Below, one piece after another: positions 13,435 to 55,300 of a stretch of DNA of 64,000 nt; the first letter of the stretch is position 1, and every line of letters begins with the position of its first letter. The notes below the pieces were generated by a model. The model saw nothing but the letters and a program-made list of their open reading frames with translations, did no database searches and was not told the origin of the DNA. This DNA comes from Promerops cafer (lineage: Eukaryota; Chordata; Aves; Passeriformes; Nectariniidae): assembly GCA_013398275.1 (NCBI GenBank), contig VZSE01008843.1, positions 984,072-1,048,071 on the forward strand, written 5' to 3'. The position numbers and the translations under genes were made by a program.

Positions 13435-15674
13435 TAAAACCGCAGGCATTTTTAGGGAAAAAAGATGACGATTTCCGTACTAACTTATCTTCTGTCTTCC
13501 TTTTGGACAAAAATCTGTACATCATCTTTAATTGACAGCGGTGTTTTATTAGATGATGTAATTTCATGCCTTTAGTTTAACTAGCTTGTGATGTAATGCG
13601 ATGATGTAATTTCCTTGGACTGCTTTCAGTGTGTTTCACCTTTCAATAAATCATTAAAATGATACTTGTGAGCTGATGGGTGACCGAATTTTCACATGGT
13701 ATTTTCAAGTGGCTGTAATGGAAAGTACCAAGCAGCTGCTCAAGGCTTTAAATGGGGTGCTGGTGATGATACCACTCTAAAGGCTGTAGTGTGGCAGAGC
13801 ATAGGTGGCTTATAGTTAATCAAAGGAATCATGTTGTCTTTGTTTAGTTTTCACCAGTTTGTTCTTGGAGGTTCAGGACAGCTGGATCATGGGCCTTGGG
13901 AAGCCAGGGAGCCACTGGCTTTATCACTGCAAGGTGGGGACAACAAGATATGGTGTGACAAAGCTCAAGGGCATGGCAGGAGCACCACAAAATTGCTAAG
14001 TGAACTGCCAAATGTCTTGAGTAGCAGGAGTGTGGTTATAGGTTATAGGATGGCAAAAGACACATTTTGGTCTGTTTCCTACCAACTACATAACTCATGC
14101 TCTAGAGCAGGGATGGGGAGTGGGAAAAGGTGAAACTTGTCAAAGAAATCCGAAACTACTTAGCATGAGCAAACACATTTACTTCCATTCTAACCTTGCT
14201 CAAAATGGCTGACCTGAAATTTTCCTGGCATAAGAACAGTGAATTTCAGAAAAGCCACAGCAAAGCAGTCCTTCAGGGTTTGCTATGAAATGTTTCACTG
14301 TTGTCTTTTCCTTGCATGTAGGGTGCTAGTGGACTCTGCTTGGAGGAAATTCCCCCCAAAAGCCATCAGGATCTCTCTGGAGCTCACCTCTGTCCTTTCA
14401 CTCCAGTAATTTGCACATTCTCAGAATATCATTCTTTAGCCCTAGGTTTTCTCAGACATGAAGGAACTGAAAACCCAAGGCAGGTTAGAAGACAGGTGTT
14501 GCTAAGCTGAGCTGAGTCCCTTGTCACTGCCTCCTCTGCAGGCTCTGGCTCTGCTCATTTCACCCAGTGAAACAAAGTGGAGTTTTTCTCAGCAAGAGAT
14601 GAAATCACACTACAGGAACCAGATTGAAATTCAAAGCAGGTAGTACACATAAACACAGCTTGATTCTTCACAAGCTTTTTTCCCTGGATGATTTCAGTAC
14701 CTAATGCCTATCATTTCTTTGATGTACCCTAGCTATGAAAGCAGGGGATCCAGAGCTTTTACAAAGACATCTTTCTAATTTATTCATTAAACTCAAAATA
14801 TTTCCATGGCCACCTGCCCCTCTGTTCCTGTGGATCAAGTTTTGGAAACACATTAAAATGCCCATGATCTGGGTACATGAAGTATCAGAATATGAGCTTG
14901 CCCCTTTGCTTCACAATAATCACTTCTATAAAAGATTTTAAATAGCTTGAACCTGGGAATAGTTTTGCAAAGCAGATAAATTAGACTGAATTGGATTTGC
15001 CGGCAGTGGGAGTTAATTTTTTAGTCAAATCTCTGTGTTCTGGAGACTCACAGACACAAAATAACACGGGGACAGTGATTTATCACACACTTTGTTTATT
15101 GGAGAGCAGAAATTTACCCTCTCCTGTTACTCTTTCAAAACTTTCATCTTTTCATCTGCATAGAAATCAGTGCAAAAAGAGAAGAAAAAAATAAAAGAAA
15201 TGCAATGCAGTTTTCAAGGGAGGGTTTGTCCTGGTGCTGCTTTGTAGTGAAGCATTTACTGTTTCCCAGGCCTCAGGATGTGCCAGGGAGATCCATTGCA
15301 CTGTAACTGCAGTGCCATTCTGGGCAGCACAGAGCTGGGAATTGACCCCCTGAGCAACACAATCCTCTGCCGTGTCATACAGTCCCTTCCGAAAATGCAC
15401 TGTCACCCATTTCATTCTTGAAGAATGTGAGTTGATTAAAGCCTGTCTGTCCCAGGAGCATTCTGACTCTGGATCTTGCCATGACTGCCAGTTCCTCCTG
15501 CTCCAACCTGATTGAAAATTTCTGATCTTCATAAAAACCCACCTCATTCTCACCAACAGGGACCAGCCATCCCATGGAGGTCTCTACTCATGATTTTATA
15601 GGCAGTGTCTCCAGTGCAAGTACAGAGAAGATTAAAAATGCTGTCCTTTTTTTTTTTCTTTTATTTCATTCCAG

Positions 15675-46845
<31,171 letters not shown>

Positions 46846-47501
46846 AAGTGTGTGTGGGGGCAGTCACTGGTTGACTTCTCCTTGTAATGTAAGCATACTT
46901 TGTATATCTCACTTACTCTACACCCAAAGCTTACTAGTTGAAAACACCAATGGCTGCATAAGATGCATGTGATATTAGTGGTAGTCATTCTGCACCATTT
47001 CATACAATTTACTAATGCAGTTTTTTTCATGCTACCAAAACTAAGGAGCTTAGTTTTGAGCATGGTTTGCATGACTTTGCCCTATATAAATGGTACAGCT
47101 GATTTCTTCCATGATACATATCTATCTGGTACTCTTCAATACAACTATGGTGAATTGATAACAGACAAGATACAGTGGTCCTTGCTACATTTTGTAAACA
47201 GAGCAGCAAAATAAAAAGATTTTCAGGAACAATATCCCTTTGTGGAAACATAACGTCTGAGTCATTTTCCAGTATAAGCAAATCAATCTCTAATCAACCA
47301 CGCCAATAATTTCTAATATCAAAAGCAGGGGAAAAGCTGAGTTAAAATATGACCTTATTGAAATGTTTTTGTGAACTAAATGTTTCTCAGTGATCTCTTA
47401 TATAATTACCCCTGAAATACAATGTTGAAATGAAATCAAGGGTAGGATTTTAAATCATCAAAGACACCTCCTGGGATTGATCATAGGTATTTATTGTAAA
47501 A

Positions 47502-47509
47502 TGTAAATA
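47502..47509 (+). promoter_or_regulatory. Pumilio-type element TGTAAATA
   Basis: This is an exact match to the PUM-binding consensus UGUANAUA in the sense strand of the probable KCNQ3 3' UTR. The motif is short, so binding is inferred. Confidence 0.35.
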
Positions 47510-47729
47510 GAAATCCCTCAAACTACTTTGAAAATCTTCACTAGTGTTTATAAAATTGCTCAAAATAGGATTATAATGGGGTTTTTTTAGAAAATCTTTT
47601 GCTAAGTCTCTTTGCTACTTATGGGGCCAAATTTTCTGTGTTACAAAAATAAGATTGTTCAGTGTAGGGAACTTCAGGTTTATACACTCCACTCTTATAT
47701 AGATTTAGGTGCTGCTAAGTAAGAAGCAT

Positions 47730-47865
47730 AATGTAACTCAGCCTCAGTTTCCCAATCTGATAATTGGGACTGACATTTCCACACGTGCTCACAGGTGGAA
47801 AGGCTCAATTCTCTAATATTTGCCAAGTGCTTTGAGCTCCTCAGATGTGCAGAAGATTGCTATTC
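47730..47865 (+). mobile_element. MIR-like ancient SINE
   Basis: 'gcctcagtttcccaatctga' followed by a short AT-rich stretch and, about 70 bp later, 'gccaagtgctttgagctcct' follow the order of the MIR/amniote SINE consensus (CTCAGTTTCCCCATCTGTAA, then AAGCGCTTTGAG). The copy is diverged and probably predates birds. Confidence 0.65.
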
Positions 47866-49750
47866 TCTTCCCTGCAAGTCCTACAGTGTGAGCTGCTGCC
47901 AGGATCTGTTTCCCTCTGTTTACCTTTTCTCTTGGAAATGGAGTGCACCAAATCCATGAATGTGTGCTATATTTAAGATTAATGTATGAATAAATAATCA
48001 CCATTTTTGTCCCTGAGCAACAGAGAGATAAGTATGCTCCCTAAGCCTCAGCCTAATATTTTTTAATGGAACTTGGAAATTACTGAGAAGGAGGGGACCA
48101 GGAAAATCACTGGACCACTGGAAAGAAATGAATCAGAGATCTCACCACTACAGTGGGAATGTAGTACCTATAAAGCTAGTGAAACTAGCATATCCAAATA
48201 TCCTATACAGGTCTTGCCTGGTGTCAGTCAGTGTGTCCATGAAATAGCATCCATGTGATGTCCAGCTTGACGGCTGTACACTCGTTACAGCTGGTGGGAA
48301 AGGAAGGAGTACAGTCAGTGAGCACACGGTACAGGAACAAAGGCACACATCGACTTTAGGATGAGATTAATCTCACCTTTAACTCAGTTATCTACAATCA
48401 CCAAATGTCTACCAACTTCAAAGAGAGCAGAAGGTGAATTGCTTTGATGTCAGATGATCAGAGACCACACAATCAGTGTTAAGGCTCTCCCTCTCTGATC
48501 CAAGGTGCAGTGTCTCTGCCATGGCTCATCCCCACCTCATGTCCAGAACAAACCCTGTCACTCCACGCAATGACTTCCCCACTGTGGCCAGGGCACTGAC
48601 CAACAAAGATGCAAGGATCTGGCCCAAATAAGATGTTAGAAAAGGGACTTTCTGTAGAGACTGCTTGTATTACACTGCAGCTGCACATCTGAGCATCCTT
48701 GGCATATCCACTCAGAGCCAAGAACACGTTACTGGGCTTTCCAGTGCTTACTGGGAATTGCACAGCCCTGGATAGAAAGCGCTCCAATGGACAATATTTT
48801 GTTGGCTTTTTCCAGCCATAGTAAACTTTTGGTTTAATTCCTCAGTATTGTTGACATCTCATAACAGTCGTTCCATCCAGGAAGCTTCTGTTCTTTCCCA
48901 GATGCAGGCATTGCCTTCATCTTCATTGTTTATTCTCTATTGGAAGAGACGTCTAAAGGATTAGGATCTTCTTACTTCATCTGATTCTTCAGCTAAAGCA
49001 TGATTCATCCTCCTGGGATGGATCTACAGGGAGAAAAAATTGCTGTTGTTACTGGATTAAATACTGCAGACCAGTTACAGCCTTTGAAGACTGAGTCCAT
49101 GGAGCTGTTCTAAAGCCAAGAACTATGATGGTATGAGGCACAATCTTGGTAATTACTTAACTGACAAAATAGCATTGACCTGAAAGATAATCGGTTTGGC
49201 ACAGTTTTGTGGTTAAATTTGCAAAGAATAAAACTAAATTATCGAAGTGTAATTTGTTATAATTTGGCCTATTGAGAATTCTTTGGCCTTTGTGATTCTT
49301 GGAAATACCTGCATTGTACCTGTTGCAGGCTTTCTGAAATAGTAATAGATGTCTGTGGCAACTTGTGAGATTTAACCCTCACATGACAAGAGAACAGAAA
49401 AGAATGAAAATATTATTTTAACATTGATACACTTCTGAAATGTATGTAAGTATGTGCTAGACAAGCCTGCTTCAGTTTTCTTGTTATGGCAAGGGCCTGT
49501 CATTCCTACTGATTTCATCTGAGTTTGGTCCTTCTTTAAATGCTTTCTAGATCTAAGCAATCAAAAATCAAGGCAGCCAAAAAGCAGGTGCAGTCTGATC
49601 AATTTGTTTGTGACTGTCTTTGACAGTGGCTATGCCATGCAGTTCCCTGTCTAAGTCCCACTGACATCCTTCAGTTCAGGTTTCTGTCCTTTTCCATGAC
49701 CGGTCATATAAAAGGAATTTTTTTCTCCGTATTAAACCCGGTTGAAAAGC

Positions 49751-49758
49751 TGTAAATA
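49751..49758 (+). promoter_or_regulatory. Pumilio-type element TGTAAATA
   Basis: Second exact UGUANAUA match in the probable KCNQ3 3' UTR, same strand as the gene. Confidence 0.35.
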
Positions 49759-50408
49759 GCCTCCTTATAATGGTATGTTTTTTCCAAGAGAAAATCCAAG
49801 CAAGGTCAGAGACTTGGATGAATATTCACCTGCACACAGAGTACAGCCCCAGAGAAAGCAGGGTTTGGGCTGCCCTGCACTCTGCACACTTAGCAGCTGA
49901 ACTATCTTGAAGTTAGTATTTTCTCTGGCCTGCAATCACCAATTTGCAATATGCATCTTAAAGGTGTCAGGTCAGGTATTTGTAGCCACATCATGAAATA
50001 TTTAATGATACCAGATAAGATCTGTCTCTTCTTAAAAAGCACTGGTGATAAACTCAGCAAGATCCTCTGCAGCAGACATCTGTGGGTCCTTTGAAGGAGA
50101 TCCAAGAAATGAGACAGATCTGATTAGCTTATTTTAATATTTATTTTTCTTTCTTAGCACTGAAACCTGTCACTGCTCTGTTCTTAAGGGTGCTGTTCTT
50201 ATCAGCTCTCTGCTATTTACATCATCAGGGTTAAAAATAGGGCATCCATCAGTTCTGCTGTCTGTTGTGACAACAGATATGTGTCAAGGTGTCACTAGCA
50301 AGGTGAGATCTGGAGACCATCCCTGATTTAGGATGTGCACACAAACTTCATCAGACTTCAATCAGGGTGATTCCAGGGAGTGCATCCACCTTGGAACTGC
50401 GGTTTATG

Positions 50409-50454
50409 TGCTGGACAAAGCAAAATAAATCTTTGCTGGACAAAGCAAAATAAA
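50409..50454. repeat. Direct tandem duplication, 25-bp period, two copies
   Basis: 'tgctggacaaagcaaaataa' begins at 50409 and again at 50434 with no mismatch over 21 bases. Each copy carries an AATAAA, so the duplication also doubles a potential polyadenylation signal. Confidence 0.95.
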
Positions 50455-51338
50455 CTATGTGTGATCCCAGTAACATTAAGAATGTCAAGACCTGTTTCCA
50501 CACACAAGAAATCTCTATTCACAATTTCATTTGAGAGAGGCATCTGGGTCAATAATAGTCTTCGTAATAAGAATTAATTAGATTTATACCTTCTTCTGCA
50601 TCATGTTTCAGTTTAAGAGTTATCAATTCTCTTTGGGTCAGATCTTTCTAGCATCTCGACTGACACTAGCACTTTGTTTGCATGTACTTAACATTAAAAA
50701 GTATTAATGACTTTGATGAGTCTCATCTCATTTCAGACCTTGAGATATTTTTCATAATTTGAAACTGTGGAGCTTTTCTCTGCTCTCCTTGAAGTAAGTT
50801 AGAAACCTTTTCACAGTGATGCACTAGGAGAAGGGCTGGATTCTAATCTGCCTTTATTTATAAATTTCCTTGTGAAGGGCAGCACTGATCTGGAGACATT
50901 TTTCTTGGCTACGTTTTGAGAGTGATTTTCAGTCCCTAACAAATGCCACATGTCTGGGAGTTTTCAAAAAGGTGAATCTGTGTTTACATTGTGTGCCTCT
51001 CTTTGCAGCATTATTATCAATTAAGCTTCCTCATTTTAGATGCAAACTGGGACTATTTGATTAAGGCAAAAGTGAATGCTTAGTTGAAGTATGAAGGTAT
51101 GATAAATGTGGTTTATGCTCTACTTAAAGATTTGGCAGTTAAAAAGAAAAAATCTAGTCAGGTGATGGCTGTTGTCCTTGCCTTGGCTTTTCCCTGCCCT
51201 GAATTTATCAATCTGGCTCCGATCAAAATAAAAGGGAATTCAAACCATGGAGAGATTGATTGAAAAGTCCCTTAACAGACTTTGGCTATATTTGCTCTGT
51301 GTTTATTGCTGCATTATTACGGTCCAGAGTGGAAATAG

Positions 51339-51437
51339 TTTAAAACTTTTCTGATTCAAATGGTGGCCCATGAGCNATTAAAACTTTTCTGATTCATACA
51401 TTTATGCCATGTATGATTCAAATGGTGGCCCATGAGC
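51339..51437. other. Single-N junction with duplicated flanks
   Basis: One unknown base at 51376 separates two overlapping copies of the same sequence. 'aaaacttttctgattca' and 'aatggtggcccatgagc' occur on both sides, but the right-hand copy carries an extra 24 bp between them. This looks like an imperfect contig join rather than biology. Confidence 0.8.
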
Positions 51438-52360
51438 GCAGCAAACTAAAGCCCACCTGAACCCGGGGGTGGCAGGGCCACTGCCTTGTGGCCTTCAGGA
51501 GAGCACCGAGGTCCAGTTTGCAAGAACACAGCCTAAAGCAACCAGAAAATGCAGAGTAAGGAGCACCCTCACCCCTGCTGGGAGCTCAGCCTCCGCAGAG
51601 GTGCCGCATCTGCTTAGGTAAGAACTAAATCCACCCTGCTTACTGCAGAGCATGAGAGGAAAGAGCTGGATCTGGATTCCTTGCACCCCACAGCCCCCAC
51701 CACTAAGCTGTAGGTAACTAAGAGCTGCAGACCTGAATTTCCTACAGCACCTCATGAATTTAGGGGCATGTAACTTTTTCAGGAGTCCAGCTGGATGTGA
51801 ATGCTCAACTTGAAGATAATTGTAAGAGGTGCAGAGGAAAAAGGGGCATTTTCAAGTGTTTTTAGCTGGGCACTCTGGGAATGAAGATCCTGGGTATCGC
51901 TTTTCCTTCTGGCTTTTTAGGCTGTAAGATTTGATTCTTCCCAATTCAGCTTTGAGTAGCTTCCCCCTGAAGTTAACTGAAGCAAAATACTGAAAATGGG
52001 ATCCTATTTCCATCATGAAGAACATGCTGAGAGTGAAGGTTACATAGCCAACTGCAATTTGTTTTCTAGTTATGGCATCTTATTATTACTAGTATTTGTG
52101 CCTTGCTCACTGAAATCTTCTCCATGCTACAAAGATGCTTTTCAGATTCTGGCTGACAAGGGAACACAACTTTTATACAAGTGGCCTTTAGTGCTCTTTA
52201 TAATATTATTTATTGTAATTTTTAAACTGTATGTGTAATTTCTATTCTGGCACTGTCCAATATTTGAACAAATTTAATATGTTTATTTCAATATATTATG
52301 CAAACAATACTTCTTAACTGATTTTTTTATGTTCTGTCTTTAAAAACTGCACCACTTATT

Positions 52361-52366
52361 AATAAA
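52361..52366 (+). terminator. KCNQ3: Candidate KCNQ3 polyadenylation signal
   Basis: An AATAAA hexamer within 'ttattaataaatagaaattt', at the end of a strongly AT-rich stretch. It was chosen as the distal site only from context. Confidence 0.35.
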
Positions 52367-52390
52367 TAGAAATTTCAATTATGATGTGGA

Positions 52391-55300
52391 TGAATTTTTC
52401 ATTTAAATCTTGATATCTTCACACATATTCAAAGAATACATTGTCAAATGTACCCCCAGGAGAGACATTAGCAAGACCCTTTTGAGTTCATCTAGGCAGA
52501 ACTAAACTCAGCTACAAGTAGGTTTTATGTGTCTTCCACAGCCAGACCTGTCAACACACAGCAGATCCCGTTATTTGTGACATGGTTTGATTTAGTGGCC
52601 ATGTAATTTATATGGCTTTGAGCATACATGTGGGGGAAAATGAAAAGTGGGGGAAAATGCATTCATATTGGAGACATTAATGTGCTAAAATATTATGAAA
52701 TTGCAAACAAAATATAGAGAGAACAGAGTAATGGCACAAGCATGATCAGAATATCCCCTTTAGGGAATTTGCTTAAATTCTGCCCCTGGTTCTGTTGCTG
52801 CATTTCTGTGTGGTCCTGTGTCTGAATGAGACAGGAAGAGAAACACATGAAACACCAACTCTTCCCAAAAGTTTAGCTGGACACAGAGAGGTATTTTAAG
52901 GCATTCTCTGTGGCTTCAATTTCATGGCTGTCAGCAAGGAATCAGCTCTGCTGAGCACTTGAAATACAATCTCAGAAAAGGATTTTTATTTTTTGTGGTA
53001 AGTAAAAAAATATTCAACATTTATGCCATGTATTATCCCACTTCTAAATCACTGTAAAGTGGGAATAATTAAAAGATCCTTTAGTATTTCAACATTAAGT
53101 TGTAGTGGTTTTGAATCTGTTTGTTTAAAATGATTCAATTCAAATAAAAGTAATAACTAAATAAGAAATATGGTGGATGTCAGACTCTTACAGCCAAGTT
53201 CTATTTTTTTTCCTCTTTATGAGGATCTTGATTGTAAACTAACATCTTTGGAAACCCTAAAGGAGCAGTGTATAGTATTCTGTAAAAATCTCATGTACTG
53301 TAACTCACACAGAGATAAGAAAACCACTAGGGCTTCATGTCTCTCGCCATTGCACATTTTCACAATCTCCATGGCTCCTTTTTCTTACTTTCTCTCCTTT
53401 TACTCCCTCAAGAGCATACTTGAATTAAAAAAAAAATGTCACAATATCAGACGCTTCAAAAGAAAGCATTCCCTATTTTAGGCTAGTAAATATACAAAAC
53501 ATTCTTACTGAAAACAGTTTGTAGAGTTTAATGTGCATTCTGTTCAAGAAGTTTTGTGGTGTTAGTACCAATCTTAGCAAAACATTGATAAGAAAAATTA
53601 GAGAAAAAGTCATATAAAAGACAGAAACTATTTGCAGTTCTAAATACATGTTCTGAAATGGGAAAGAAACTTTATGAATGGGAACAAATACATATTTATA
53701 TATATAATTATGTATTTGAGGTTCTACAAAGCAAAGTGCTTGGTTCTGCACTTGAGTCAAAGCAACCCCCTGCAGTGCTCCAGGCTGGAGGCTGAGTGAC
53801 TGAAAAGTTCCCAGTGGGAAAGGCCCTGGGGTGCTGGTTGACAGCAGCTGAACATGAGCCAGAGTGTGCCCAGGTGGCCAAGGAGGCCAATGGCACCTGG
53901 TCTGTATCAGCAGCAGTGTGGCCAGCAGGGCCAGGGCAGTGATTGTCCCCCTGTGCTGGGCACTGGTGAGGCCACACCTCAAATCCTGTGCCCAGTTTTG
54001 GGCCCCTCACTGCAGGAAAGGCACTGGGGGGCTGGAACATGTCCAGAGAAGGGCAATGGAGCTGGGGCAGGGTCAGGAGCACAAGTCTGAGGAGCAGCTG
54101 AGGGAGCTGGGGGTGTCCAGCCTGGAGAAAAGGAGGCTCAGGGGAGACCTTATCACTCTCTACAGCTGCCTGACAGGAGGCTGTAGCCAGGTGAGGGTCA
54201 GTCTCTTCTGCCAGGCAGCAGTGACAGGAAAAGAGGAAATGGCCTCAGGTTGTGCCAGGGGAGGTTTAGATTGGATATTAGGAAAAATTTCTTCAATGGA
54301 AGGGTTGTCAAGCACTGGAACAGGCTGTCCAGGAAGTGTCCAGGGAATCACCATCCCTAGAGGTATGTAAAAAATGGTTTAGTGGTGGACTTGGCAGTGC
54401 TGGGTTAATGGTTGGACTCAATGATCTTAGAGGTCTTTTCCAAATGTAATAATTCTGTGTTTCTTTATATAATTTTTCTTTTAGGAGATGAAATGTTTTT
54501 CTTCTGAAAAAAGATTGACAAAGAAACAGTAATACATTTAGAGAATTGTCCTTAATAAAACTTGTGCCAAAAATAAATATAATAGAAGGATAGTGGTAAA
54601 ATCTGAAATTAAAACTTTATAGAACTAGTACATTTCTTAATAAAATAAACTAAATATCTTTTAAAATTGTAGTGGTAGAGGACTAACAGAAGTGTTGAAG
54701 TGCAATCAGTTTTTTTCAGAACAAATGAAATTTACTCAACTGATACTTTTCTAAACAAAATTTATTTAACAACCACTCAAAGATGTTTTCATGGAAACAT
54801 TTGCCACAGTAAAATGAAGTGTAACTGAAAATAGAACTTCAGTGCTCTGGAGTAAACTTGGATTAAGTCTGCTTCTTTGCACTCTGTTTAAAAACAGCAT
54901 TTTCTTCTCTCTTGCACATCAGCATCTGGTGAGAGAGAGGCACAGCTGGATTTGTGTTTTCTAACAAGGTAAATCAGACAGGTTGGTGAGGTGCTTTAGG
55001 TATTACAGTGCTCCAGGTGCCACAGCTCACCTTTTAGGGCAGAGAGGGCTCCCAGCTCAGCCAGGGCAGAGGGTGCTCATACCTGAGGACACTGTCACAC
55101 CAGGACAGAGCAGGTGGGAGGGGAAGCTTGTTCATGCCACTGGCTGAGGTGACAGGAACGTATGGCTGGAGCTCCTGCAGTCACTTACAGATATTGCAAT
55201 TTCTATAGAGAAATGTGTGCTTTTAATCACATCTAAAGGCCTAAGAAAAGCCAGAAGGGAATAGTAGTGCATTGCTTCCACTCTGTGCTCTCAGCCCTCA

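Larger units (their letters stand above)
526..15674 (+). other. KCNQ3: KCNQ3 intron 1, 3' part
   Basis: No coding exon could be supported here. The GC-rich KCNQ3 exon 1, which in mammals encodes the cytoplasmic N-terminus up to the start of S1, was looked for and not found. Open frames in this stretch (for example at 8592-8969, 12323-12601 and 12802-13251) lack recognisable domains and splice context. Apart from the pentanucleotide array at 2412-2630 and a CTCF-like motif near 13424 I see only unique AT-rich DNA. That this is intron 1 is inferred from the phase of the first exon found and from the very long first intron of mammalian KCNQ3. Confidence 0.75.
46846..52390 (+). other. KCNQ3: Probable KCNQ3 3' UTR
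   Basis: About 5.5 kb after the stop has no supported coding exon and little repeat content apart from a MIR-like SINE. It ends in an AT-rich stretch with AATAAA at 52361-52366. Mammalian KCNQ3 has a multi-kilobase 3' UTR, so a long one is expected. Earlier AATAAA sites (near 47211, 47991, 49227 and 50424) could give shorter forms. The exact end is inferred. Confidence 0.5.

Noticed and set aside
53473..54370. Overlapping open frames on both strands
   Set aside because: They are the GC-rich CR1 fragment read in several frames, with no intact transposon protein.
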